Source: Bacteroidetes bacterium MedPE-SWsnd-G1
GTDB lineage: Bacteria > Bacteroidota > Bacteroidia > Flavobacteriales > Flavobacteriaceae
Direction: 5' to 3'
NCBI GenBank assembly: GCA_001874265.1
Contig: MPDD01000026.1
Coordinates: forward strand, 1-39,880
Length of the DNA: 39,880 bases
Part shown: piece after piece, positions 33,685-39,539 of the stretch
Numbering within the stretch: the stretch's first letter is position 1
Layout: the number at the start of each line of letters is the position of its first letter
The notes under the pieces: generated by a model
What the model saw: only the letters and a program-made list of their open reading frames with translations
Database searches by the model: none
What the model was told of the DNA's origin: nothing
Program-made: the position numbers and the translations under genes

Positions 33685-34095
33685 ATGAAAAAAGTATTCC
33701 TACTAATTTGCACCATTTTTATTTTGAGTTGTGAGAGTGATGGTGGAAATCAGCGATGCGATATAATTAATCCAATTACCGTTAATTTAGCAAACCCAGA
33801 ATTTATAAATATTCAAGTTCCAGGAGGTTGGTCTTATGCTAATGGAGGTCCAAAAGGTTTGGTCATTTATAACTTTGGCAGCAATTATAAAGCATTTAGC
33901 AGAGAATGCCCATCTGTAAATAATTGTGCTCAGAAAATGACTGTAGAAAACGACATTAAACTTGTTTGCCCTTGTGATGATGCCGAATTCAGTATTTTAG
34001 ACGGTTCTCCTCAAACTGCAGGAATTAACGAATCTGTATGTGAATTTAAAGTTTCATTAGTAGGAAGCGGTGTGTTAAATATCAGCAATTATTAA
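33685..34095 (+). CDS. Rieske-like lipoprotein without the histidine ligands
   Basis: This 136-residue protein has a lipoprotein signal (MKKVFLLICTIFILSC, Cys16) and a small beta domain. The end (CPCDDAEFSILDGSP) closely follows the second Rieske loop CPCHGxxFxxxDGxP, but the His ligand is Asp98. In the first loop (ECPSVNNC, Cys75-Cys81) the usual C-x-H is C-P-S. Cysteines 75, 81, 95 and 97 remain, so the disulfide could persist, but a normal [2Fe-2S] centre seems impossible. It may be a structural relative, or bind another metal. It lies alone between greA and purK. Confidence 0.7.
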   Translation: MKKVFLLICTIFILSCESDGGNQRCDIINPITVNLANPEFINIQVPGGWSYANGGPKGLVIYNFGSNYKAFSRECPSVNNCAQKMTVENDIKLVCPCDDAEFSILDGSPQTAGINESVCEFKVSLVGSGVLNISNY

Positions 34096-34117
34096 GGCAA
34101 ATTTGAATTCGTATCCT

Positions 34118-34125
34118 TATTTTTG
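34118..34125 (+). promoter_or_regulatory. -7 element of purK-purE
   Basis: TATTTTTG matches TAnnTTTG and would start the transcript near 34131, which decides the purK start in favour of GTG 34143. No -33 TTG lies at the normal distance. Confidence 0.45.
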
Positions 34126-34142
34126 TGCGAAACTTTTATAAG

Positions 34143-35300
34143 GTGATAAATTATTTTTCTTCAGATTTTAAATTGGGAGTTTTAGGAGGTGGTCAACTTG
34201 GAAAAATGCTCCTTACAGAAACTCATAAATACGATATTCATACGTCAATTTTAGACAATTCTGCTGATGCTCCATGTGCACAAATTTGCGATGAATTTGT
34301 ACAGGGTGATTTAATGGATTTCGATACTGTGGTTAATTTTGGAAAAACAGTTGATATCCTTACAATTGAAATTGAACATGTTAACGTAGATGCACTTGAA
34401 CACTTAGAAAAAAATGGAAAAACAGTTTATCCTAAAAGTAAAGACTTGCGGATTATCCAAAACAAAGGTGTTCAAAAATCTTTTTATGAAAGCAATAATA
34501 TAGCAACATCAGCTTTTAAAAAATTTAATACCATTGCTGAATTAAAAGCGAGTGTTAAAAATAATGAAGTAACAATTCCTTTTGTATGGAAATCTACCCA
34601 GTTTGGTTACGATGGAAATGGTGTTAAAATGGTAAGGACTATTTCAGATTTAGAAAATTTAAACGAAACCGAGTGTATTGCTGAAGAATTAGTGGATTTC
34701 AAAAACGAATTAGCCGTTATTGTTGCTCGCAACCCTAATGGAGATATCGCAACATATCCCGTTGTAGAAATGGAATTTCATCCAGAAGCAAATCAAGTAG
34801 AATATGTAATTTGCCCTGCAAGAATTAATGATAAAGTAGCCGCGAAGGCAAAGAGCACAGCGTTAAATGTTGCTAAAGCGTTCGATTTTGTTGGGTTATT
34901 AGCGGTCGAAATGTTTCAAACTCAAAATGATAAAATCTTAGTAAACGAAGTTGCTCCAAGAACTCATAATAGTGGACATTATAGTATCGAAGCTTCTTAC
35001 ACAAGTCAATTTGAGCAACATGTCCGTGCTATTTTAAATCTACCATTAGGCAATACAGATAGTAAAGTTGCTGGAATTATGGTAAATTTGGTAGGTGCTG
35101 AAGGTTATCAAGGTGAAGTTGTTTATGAAAACATGGACAAAATTTTAGCCATTGATGGTGTTACTCCGCATATTTATGGTAAAAAACAAACGCGACCATT
35201 CAGAAAAATGGGGCATGTAACTATCGTAAATGAAAATATTGAAGAAGCAAGACGTGTTGCTGAACAAGTAAAAAATACAATTAAAGTAATAAGCAAATAA
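34143..35300 (+). CDS. purK: N5-carboxyaminoimidazole ribonucleotide synthase
   Basis: PurK (385 residues from GTG 34143, MINYFSSDFKLGVLGGGQLGKMLL) makes N5-CAIR from AIR, bicarbonate and ATP. An upstream GTG at 34125 coincides with the end of the -7 box, so it cannot be the start. The ATP-grasp fold is visible in LGGGQLGKML, VWKSTQFGYDGNG, CIAEELVDFKNELAVIVARN and LVNEVAPRTHNSGHY. It is followed after 2 bp by purE; together they make CAIR in purine synthesis. Confidence 0.94.
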   Translation: MINYFSSDFKLGVLGGGQLGKMLLTETHKYDIHTSILDNSADAPCAQICDEFVQGDLMDFDTVVNFGKTVDILTIEIEHVNVDALEHLEKNGKTVYPKSKDLRIIQNKGVQKSFYESNNIATSAFKKFNTIAELKASVKNNEVTIPFVWKSTQFGYDGNGVKMVRTISDLENLNETECIAEELVDFKNELAVIVARNPNGDIATYPVVEMEFHPEANQVEYVICPARINDKVAAKAKSTALNVAKAFDFVGLLAVEMFQTQNDKILVNEVAPRTHNSGHYSIEASYTSQFEQHVRAILNLPLGNTDSKVAGIMVNLVGAEGYQGEVVYENMDKILAIDGVTPHIYGKKQTRPFRKMGHVTIVNENIEEARRVAEQVKNTIKVISK

Positions 35301-35302
35301 TC

Positions 35303-35788
35303 ATGGCTAAAGTAGGAATTATCATGGGAAGCAACTCCGATCTTCCAGTAATGCAAGGAACAATTGATATTTTAAATAGTTTTGATATTGAAGTTGAAGT
35401 TGATATCGTTTCAGCTCACAGAACTCCAGAAAAACTATGGGATTACGCAAAAAACGCGCACACCAGAGGCATAACAGTAATTATTGCTGGAGCCGGTGGC
35501 GCTGCTCATTTACCCGGTATGGTTGCCTCTATGAGTCCTTTACCTGTAATTGGCGTACCAGTAAAGTCTAGAAATTCTATTGATGGTTGGGATTCTGTTT
35601 TATCTATATTACAAATGCCGTCTGGTGTACCGGTTGCTACAGTTGCCTTGGATGGCGCAACAAATGCAGGAATATTAGCGGCTCAAATTATCGGCGCACA
35701 GGACAAATGTGTTCTGGATAAAATTCTCTTTTATAAAGAAAGTCTTAAAGTTAAAGTAAATAAGGCTTCAGAAGAAATGAAGAAATAG
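35303..35788 (+). CDS. purE: N5-carboxyaminoimidazole ribonucleotide mutase
   Basis: PurE (161 residues) moves the carboxyl group of N5-CAIR to C4, giving CAIR. GSNSDLPVMQG at the N-terminus, VSAHRTPEKLW (catalytic His), and AGAGGAAHLPGMVA with PLPVIGVPVKS are the core motifs. It starts 2 bp after the purK stop, so the two are co-translated. Pairing with PurK shows it is the class I mutase. The C-terminal tail is lysine-rich, as in related species. Confidence 0.96.
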   Translation: MAKVGIIMGSNSDLPVMQGTIDILNSFDIEVEVDIVSAHRTPEKLWDYAKNAHTRGITVIIAGAGGAAHLPGMVASMSPLPVIGVPVKSRNSIDGWDSVLSILQMPSGVPVATVALDGATNAGILAAQIIGAQDKCVLDKILFYKESLKVKVNKASEEMKK

Positions 35789-35855
35789 TTCTATTTCTTA
35801 AATTCATTTATAATTAGTCATATTTTAACATGACTCCAACTTCAAATCATCACGC

Positions 35856-37895
35856 ATGAACAATCCTTTAGTTTCAGAATTTAACACTCCATTTCAAACC
35901 GCTCCATTTTCAAAAATTAAATCGGAGCATTTCGAACCAGCAATTAAGCAAGGAATTGCTATGGCAAAGGAAGACATTGATGCTATTACAAAAACTATAG
36001 ATGAACCATCTTTTTCTAATACCATTGAAGCACTTGAGTTTTCTGGTATGCAGCTAAAGAGAATAACAAGCGTATTTTTTAATCTGAATTCAGCAGAAAC
36101 AAATGAAGATATTCAGAAAATTGCTCAGATCGTTTCTCCTCTTTTAACAGAGTTTGCCAATGACATTAGATTAAATGAGACCTTATTTAATAGAGTATCA
36201 ACCATTTTCAAAATTAAAGAAACTTTAAATCTTACGGTCGAGCAGAATACATTACTAACAAACCAATACAAAATGTTCGTGCGAAATGGTGCAAACTTAA
36301 ATGAAGATGAAAAGTTGCAATTACGGACTATTGATACTAGGCTTTCAAAATTAAGTTTAAAATTTGGAGAGCATGTATTGGCAGATACCAATAGTTTTGA
36401 ACTTCATATTACAAAGGATGAAGAACTTAGTGGTTTACCAGAAGGTTCAAAAGAAGCTGCTAAATTAACAGCTAAAGAAAAGAACAAAGAAGGCTGGATA
36501 TTTACGCTAGACTACCCAAGTTATATACCTTTTATGACGTATTCAGAAAACAGATCTTTAAGGAAAAGGTTGGCTATTGCATTTGGGGCTAAAGGCTTTC
36601 AAAACAACGAAAATAACAATGAAAACATTGTATTAGAAATTGTAAAACTTCGCCAACAACGGGCTAATTTGTTGGGTTATAAATCTCATGCTCATTTTGT
36701 TCTAGAGGAACGCATGGCGCAAAACCCTGAAACAGTTTCATCGTTTTTAAATGAATTATTAGACAAAGCATCACCTGCGGCAAAAAATGAATTCGATCAA
36801 CTTTCAGAATTTGCAAAAAACAATGATCATATTGAAACTTTGGAAAAATGGGATAGCGCTTATTATTCTGAAAAATTGAAAAAGGAATTACTCGATTTAG
36901 ACGAAGAACAATTAAAACCGTATTTTAAATTGGAAAACGTACTTAACGGAGTATTTACTGTTTCCAATAAACTTTTTGATTTAAAATTCGAAGAAGACAA
37001 AACGATTGATACGTATCATAAGGATGTAAAGACCTACAAGGTCCTAGATATCAATGAAAATTTAGTTGCAATTTTCTACGCCGATTTCTTCCCTAGAGCA
37101 GGAAAAAGAAATGGTGCGTGGATGACTTCGTTTAAGGATCAATGGCAGCAAGACGGAGAAAACTCCAGACCTCATATTTCCATTGTTTGCAATTTCACAA
37201 AACCAACAGATTCTAAACCCTCACTCTTAACTTTTAACGAGGTTACCACTTTATTCCATGAATTTGGACATGCTTTGCATGGCATGCTAGCAAATACTGT
37301 ATACCCAAGTTTATCTGGAACTAGCGTACATTGGGATTTTGTTGAATTACCAAGTCAAATTTTAGAAAATTGGTGCTACGAGAAAGAAGCGCTTCATCTT
37401 TTTGCTAAACATTATGAAACTGGCGAATCTATTCCTATGGAATTAATCGATAAAATCAAAAAGGCTTCGAATTTCTTAGAAGGCATCGCTACATTAAGAC
37501 AACTAAGTTTTGGTTTATTAGATATGGGATGGCATGGTAACGATCCATCTAATATTAATTCTGTTAAAGATTTTGAAAACAACGCGTTCAAAAACACAAA
37601 TCTTTATCCAAAAGTCTCGAAAAATTGTATGAGTACTGCTTTTTCGCATATTTTTCAAGGTGGATACTCTTCAGGGTATTATTCTTACAAGTGGGCTGAA
37701 GTTTTAGATGCGGATGCATTTGATTATTTTAAATCTAATGGGGTATTTAACAAAGAAATCGCTTTAAGCTTTAAAGAAAACATCCTATCAAAAGGCGGAA
37801 CTGAAAATCCAATGTCTTTATACAAGAGATTTAGAGGAAAAGAACCTAATTCAGATGCGTTATTAAAAAGAGCAGGGCTTCTAAAAAAGCATTAA
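35856..37895 (+). CDS. M3-family metallopeptidase (oligopeptidase A / Dcp type)
   Basis: The 679-residue zinc peptidase has HEFGH at residues 468-472 (within LTFNEVTTLFHEFGHALHG) and the third ligand Glu497 in WDFVELPSQ. The N-terminal part is all-helical, as in OpdA/Dcp and thimet oligopeptidase, and the C-terminal half has FSHIFQGGYSSGYYSYKWAEVLDADAF, typical of this group. It has no signal peptide, so it is probably cytosolic and degrades short peptides; whether it is Dcp- or OpdA-like is not decided. It has no co-transcribed partner. Confidence 0.93.
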   Translation: MNNPLVSEFNTPFQTAPFSKIKSEHFEPAIKQGIAMAKEDIDAITKTIDEPSFSNTIEALEFSGMQLKRITSVFFNLNSAETNEDIQKIAQIVSPLLTEFANDIRLNETLFNRVSTIFKIKETLNLTVEQNTLLTNQYKMFVRNGANLNEDEKLQLRTIDTRLSKLSLKFGEHVLADTNSFELHITKDEELSGLPEGSKEAAKLTAKEKNKEGWIFTLDYPSYIPFMTYSENRSLRKRLAIAFGAKGFQNNENNNENIVLEIVKLRQQRANLLGYKSHAHFVLEERMAQNPETVSSFLNELLDKASPAAKNEFDQLSEFAKNNDHIETLEKWDSAYYSEKLKKELLDLDEEQLKPYFKLENVLNGVFTVSNKLFDLKFEEDKTIDTYHKDVKTYKVLDINENLVAIFYADFFPRAGKRNGAWMTSFKDQWQQDGENSRPHISIVCNFTKPTDSKPSLLTFNEVTTLFHEFGHALHGMLANTVYPSLSGTSVHWDFVELPSQILENWCYEKEALHLFAKHYETGESIPMELIDKIKKASNFLEGIATLRQLSFGLLDMGWHGNDPSNINSVKDFENNAFKNTNLYPKVSKNCMSTAFSHIFQGGYSSGYYSYKWAEVLDADAFDYFKSNGVFNKEIALSFKENILSKGGTENPMSLYKRFRGKEPNSDALLKRAGLLKKH

Positions 37896-37977
37896 ACGTC
37901 CATTTTTAAGCCAAAATTTCTTGTTTTGAATCACAAATCGAAGACAATCTAACTATTTTTTAGCAGGCTTCAATTCC

Positions 37978-38030
37978 AAATAAATGGTGCCAAAATCAAA
38001 CAAATGGTACGTTTTCTTAAACAAATGGTA
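37978..38030 (+). repeat. three direct repeats with 20-21 bp period upstream of a promoter
   Basis: AAATAAATGGTG at 37978, AAACAAATGGTA at 37998 and AAACAAATGGTA at 38019 are spaced 20 and 21 bp. They lie 18-70 bp upstream of the -33 box of the promoter at 38048-38079, the layout expected for an activator binding one DNA face. The reversed half-site ACCATTTGT resembles the LytTR-type site, a weak match. Confidence 0.6.
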
Positions 38031-38047
38031 AATTTTTTCCGTTTTTG

Positions 38048-38079
38048 TTTGGTACGAACATATATTTTTTATACTATTG
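38048..38079 (+). promoter_or_regulatory. promoter of the ORF84-CAP locus
   Basis: TTTG at 38048-38051, then 20 bp, then TACTATTG at 38072-38079, which matches the -7 consensus TAnnTTTG except for one base. A start near 38085 gives a 38-nt leader that contains the CCCCACAA doublet. Confidence 0.6.
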
Positions 38080-38100
38080 TAGTGTAATATTTCAATTGTA

Positions 38101-38119
38101 CCCCACAAAAACCCCACAA
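38101..38119 (+). repeat. CCCCACAA doublet ahead of ORF84 start
   Basis: CCCCACAA occurs at 38101-38108 and 38112-38119 (11-bp period), ending 3 nt before the ATG at 38123. It is in the ribosome-binding zone. Confidence 0.75.
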
Positions 38120-38122
38120 CGG

Positions 38123-38377
38123 ATGAAATTAATTACATATAAACCAAACACTTTTTTGTCGCTGACATGCGTCAATTCTATTTATGCAAAAAAAAGTGAA
38201 GATTTTACTACAGTAATTAGCGTTAACAACATTAATTCTTTACTTGTAAAAATTGAATGTATTGTATTGTCAATAGTTCAAAGAAGTGTTGGTTTTTTAA
38301 CTATTAAAAATTCGATACCTCAAATTTCAAAAAATATACAAAGATTCATTTTAGTAGGATGGATAGATCGGCCGTAG
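38123..38377 (+). CDS. short ORF of unknown function (84 residues)
   Basis: I place the start at ATG 38123 (MKLITYKPNTFLSLTC), directly after the CCCCACAA doublet and behind a good promoter; the longer frame from 38045 would begin inside the promoter. The product is basic and Ile/Ser/Asn-rich, without a signal peptide or recognised motif, and its stop lies in the left arm of hairpin H1. Composition does not prove coding, so it may be a leader ORF or non-coding. The parallel with the CAP gene start is the main support. Confidence 0.35.
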   Translation: MKLITYKPNTFLSLTCVNSIYAKKSEDFTTVISVNNINSLLVKIECIVLSIVQRSVGFLTIKNSIPQISKNIQRFILVGWIDRP

Positions 38378-38431
38378 TTTCCTTCATTGATATTGTCCCC
38401 ACAGCAATATCGTTGAAGAATTAATTACGGC
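38371..38431. repeat. hairpin H1 with CCCCACAG in the loop
   Basis: Left arm 38371-38395 pairs with 38405-38431: GCCGTA/TACGGC at the base, TTCA/TGAA in the middle and GATATTG/CAATATC at the top, leaving a TCCCCACAG loop. On the plus strand it is followed by a T-rich stretch (ATTTATTTTTT), so it might partly terminate between ORF84 and the CAP gene. Confidence 0.7.
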
Positions 38432-38459
38432 TGAATTTATTTTTTCATGTTTTTCTTAA

Positions 38460-38477
38460 CCCCACAAATCCCCACAA
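38460..38477 (+). repeat. CCCCACAA doublet ahead of the CAP gene
   Basis: CCCCACAA at 38460-38467 and 38470-38477 (10-bp period), ending 2 nt before the ATG at 38480. The arrangement is nearly identical to that before ORF84. Confidence 0.75.
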
Positions 38478-38479
38478 TT

Positions 38480-38986
38480 ATGAAAACAATTACTTTAAGA
38501 TTATTACTTATTCTATCTCTAACTTTTTCATTTTATTCATGTACTTCAGATGAAGATGGAATCTATTTAGATGAAACATCGTCAAAATTTAATGATATTA
38601 ATCTTTCCTATACACAAATGGAATTTGAAATATTAAATTTAGTTAACGAACATAGAAAATCTGTTGGATTAAATCCATTAAATACTATTAATTTAGTTTC
38701 TAAGGAAGCTATATCCCATACTGATTACATGATTTCTGTAGGTACTGTGAGTCATGATAATTTTAGTGACAGACATCAAAAATTAGTTAAAGGTGTTGCG
38801 GCAAAAAAGGTAGGAGAAAACGTAGCTTACGGATATAGATCTGCTAAAGCAGTAGTAAATGCTTGGATTAATAGTGACGGACATAGAATGAATATAGAAA
38901 ATGAAAACTTTACAGACTTTGGCATTTCTACTAAACAAGATGCTGAAGGAAGAAACTATTTCACACACATATTTATAAAAAGATAA
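38480..38986 (+). CDS. CAP/SCP-family lipoprotein
   Basis: With ATG 38480 the product has 168 residues, starting with a lipoprotein signal (MKTITLRLLLILSLTFSFYSC, Cys21). The longer frame from 38447 would put a polar peptide before the signal and read through the CCCCACAA doublet. The mature part is a CAP (SCP/PR-1) domain: LVNEHRKSVGLNPL, SHTDYMISVGTVSHDNFSDR (His residues of the CAP cavity), KVGENVAYGYRSAKAVVNAWINSDGHRMNI and NYFTHIFI. Bacterial CAP proteins are exported and of unclear function, with some peptidase or lipid-binding claims. No promoter of its own is evident. Confidence 0.85.
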   Translation: MKTITLRLLLILSLTFSFYSCTSDEDGIYLDETSSKFNDINLSYTQMEFEILNLVNEHRKSVGLNPLNTINLVSKEAISHTDYMISVGTVSHDNFSDRHQKLVKGVAAKKVGENVAYGYRSAKAVVNAWINSDGHRMNIENENFTDFGISTKQDAEGRNYFTHIFIKR

Positions 38987-39054
38987 AAAGGAATGTAGGA
39001 TAAAAAAACTAAGTTGTCCCCACAACAATAGCACCCCAAAGCAATTTGTTTTCA

Positions 39055-39092
39055 AACTCCCATTAACTTAATTAAAATAGTTAATGGGAGTT
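39055..39092. repeat. perfect 14-bp inverted repeat downstream of the CAP gene
   Basis: AACTCCCATTAACT (39055-39068) and AGTTAATGGGAGTT (39079-39092) flank a 10-nt AT loop. It resembles a terminator but has only a weak T-run (TATTT) after it on the plus strand. It could stop CAP transcription or stabilise the 3' end. Confidence 0.65.
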
Positions 39093-39155
39093 TATTTAGG
39101 TAATAACTAAAAAATCACCTCACAATAAAATAATGATCGGTGATTAAAATGAACA

Positions 39156-39216
39156 GTCACAACTCGAATCTATATCTCGTCCCCACAACAATAAAAAAAT
39201 TCGTAAACGCTGTGAC
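39156..39216. repeat. hairpin H3 with the CCCCACAACAATA core
   Basis: GTCACA (39156-39161) pairs with TGTGAC (39211-39216) and CGAAT (39165-39169) with ATTCG (39199-39203). The loop carries the core at 39181-39193. There is no T-run directly next to it on either strand. Confidence 0.6.
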
Positions 39217-39230
39217 CGTATGTTAAAAAA

Positions 39231-39305
39231 GCAGCCGGAATTAAATTAAGATAGATATTCTCGTCCCCACAACAATAGTCTCTAAAAATTTTGATTCGCG
39301 ACTGC
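39231..39305. repeat. hairpin H4 with the CCCCACAACAATA core
   Basis: GCAG...GAATTAAATT on the left pairs with AATTTTGATTC...CTGC on the right, and AGATATT (39253-39259) with AATAGTCT (39274-39281) nearer the loop. The core is at 39265-39277. On the minus strand it is followed by six Ts (39225-39230), like a terminator, but no good promoter precedes it. Confidence 0.65.
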
Positions 39306-39390
39306 CAATAATTTTATTAAAATTTACTGAGGTTGATACAATTAGTATTTAAATTTTGAGGTATATGGGGATAATTTGAATGTTTTTATT

Positions 39391-39470
39391 TAAAAAAGCA
39401 GTCGTAATAACTTAATAGATATTCTCGTCCCCACAACAATAGTCTCTAAAGTCTTTACATTACGACTGCT
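39391..39470 (-). ncRNA. candidate small RNA (hairpin H5 with promoter and U-tract)
   Basis: AGCAGTCGTAAT (39397-39408) and ATTACGACTGCT (39459-39470) form a perfect 12-bp stem, with further pairing inside (ACTT/AAGT, AGATATT/AATAGTCT) around the core at 39429-39441. On the minus strand TATCTTTG and TTG lie just upstream (39471-39501) and six Ts follow (39392-39397). The transcript would start in the first bases of the stem. Its loop would read UUGUUGUGGGGACGAG. It might instead be only the terminator of the OmpA-family gene, which ends 70 bp away. Confidence 0.45.
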
Positions 39471-39501
39471 CAAAGATAATCAATATTTTTATGAACTGCA
39501 A
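39471..39501 (-). promoter_or_regulatory. minus-strand promoter facing hairpin H5
   Basis: Read on the minus strand: TTG (39501-39499), 20 bp, TATCTTTG (39478-39471), a good -33/-7 match in phase with the hairpin. Confidence 0.55.
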
Positions 39502-39539
39502 CTATCTACATTATAGTAGTCTTCATTTTTAATTTACTC

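Larger units (their letters stand above)
38987..39539. other. 553-bp gap between CAP and OmpA-family genes, filled with structured repeats
   Basis: No plausible gene is seen on either strand. The region contains four copies of CCCCACAACAATA (39018, 39181, 39265, 39429), three of them in hairpins H3-H5, and a perfect 14-bp inverted repeat at 39055-39092. There is also a 7-bp AATCACC/GGTGATT hairpin (39113-39145) whose loop holds CCTCACAATA, a possible decayed copy. The copy at 39018 is flanked by GTTGT/ACAAC and so forms a small hairpin with a CCCC loop. Confidence 0.75.

Noticed and set aside
38045..38122. Longer start for the 84-residue ORF
   Set aside because: An ATG at 38045 lies inside the promoter -33 region and the frame then reads through the CCCCACAA doublet; ATG 38123 parallels the CAP gene arrangement.
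38101..38477. DnaA boxes / replication origin at the CCCCACAA repeats
   Set aside because: The motif differs from TTATCCACA at several positions and neither dnaA nor dnaN nor other origin-linked genes are present.
39360..39378. Inverted, decayed copy of the core (TATGGGGATAATT)
   Set aside because: Only TCCCC with AT-rich flanks agrees on the opposite strand; this is too weak to call a copy.
39018..39441. CRISPR array reading of the CCCCACAACAATA repeats
   Set aside because: Only 13 bp are exactly shared by all four copies, spacings are irregular (163, 84, 164 bp), and flanks form copy-specific hairpins. No cas gene is near.
38101..39470. Integron cassette array with attC sites
   Set aside because: Small genes between structured repeats suggested it, but attC sites have conserved ends (RYYYAAC and GTTRRRY) and variable centres. 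Here the centre is conserved and the ends vary, I find no such core sites at the ends, and no integrase is in the window.
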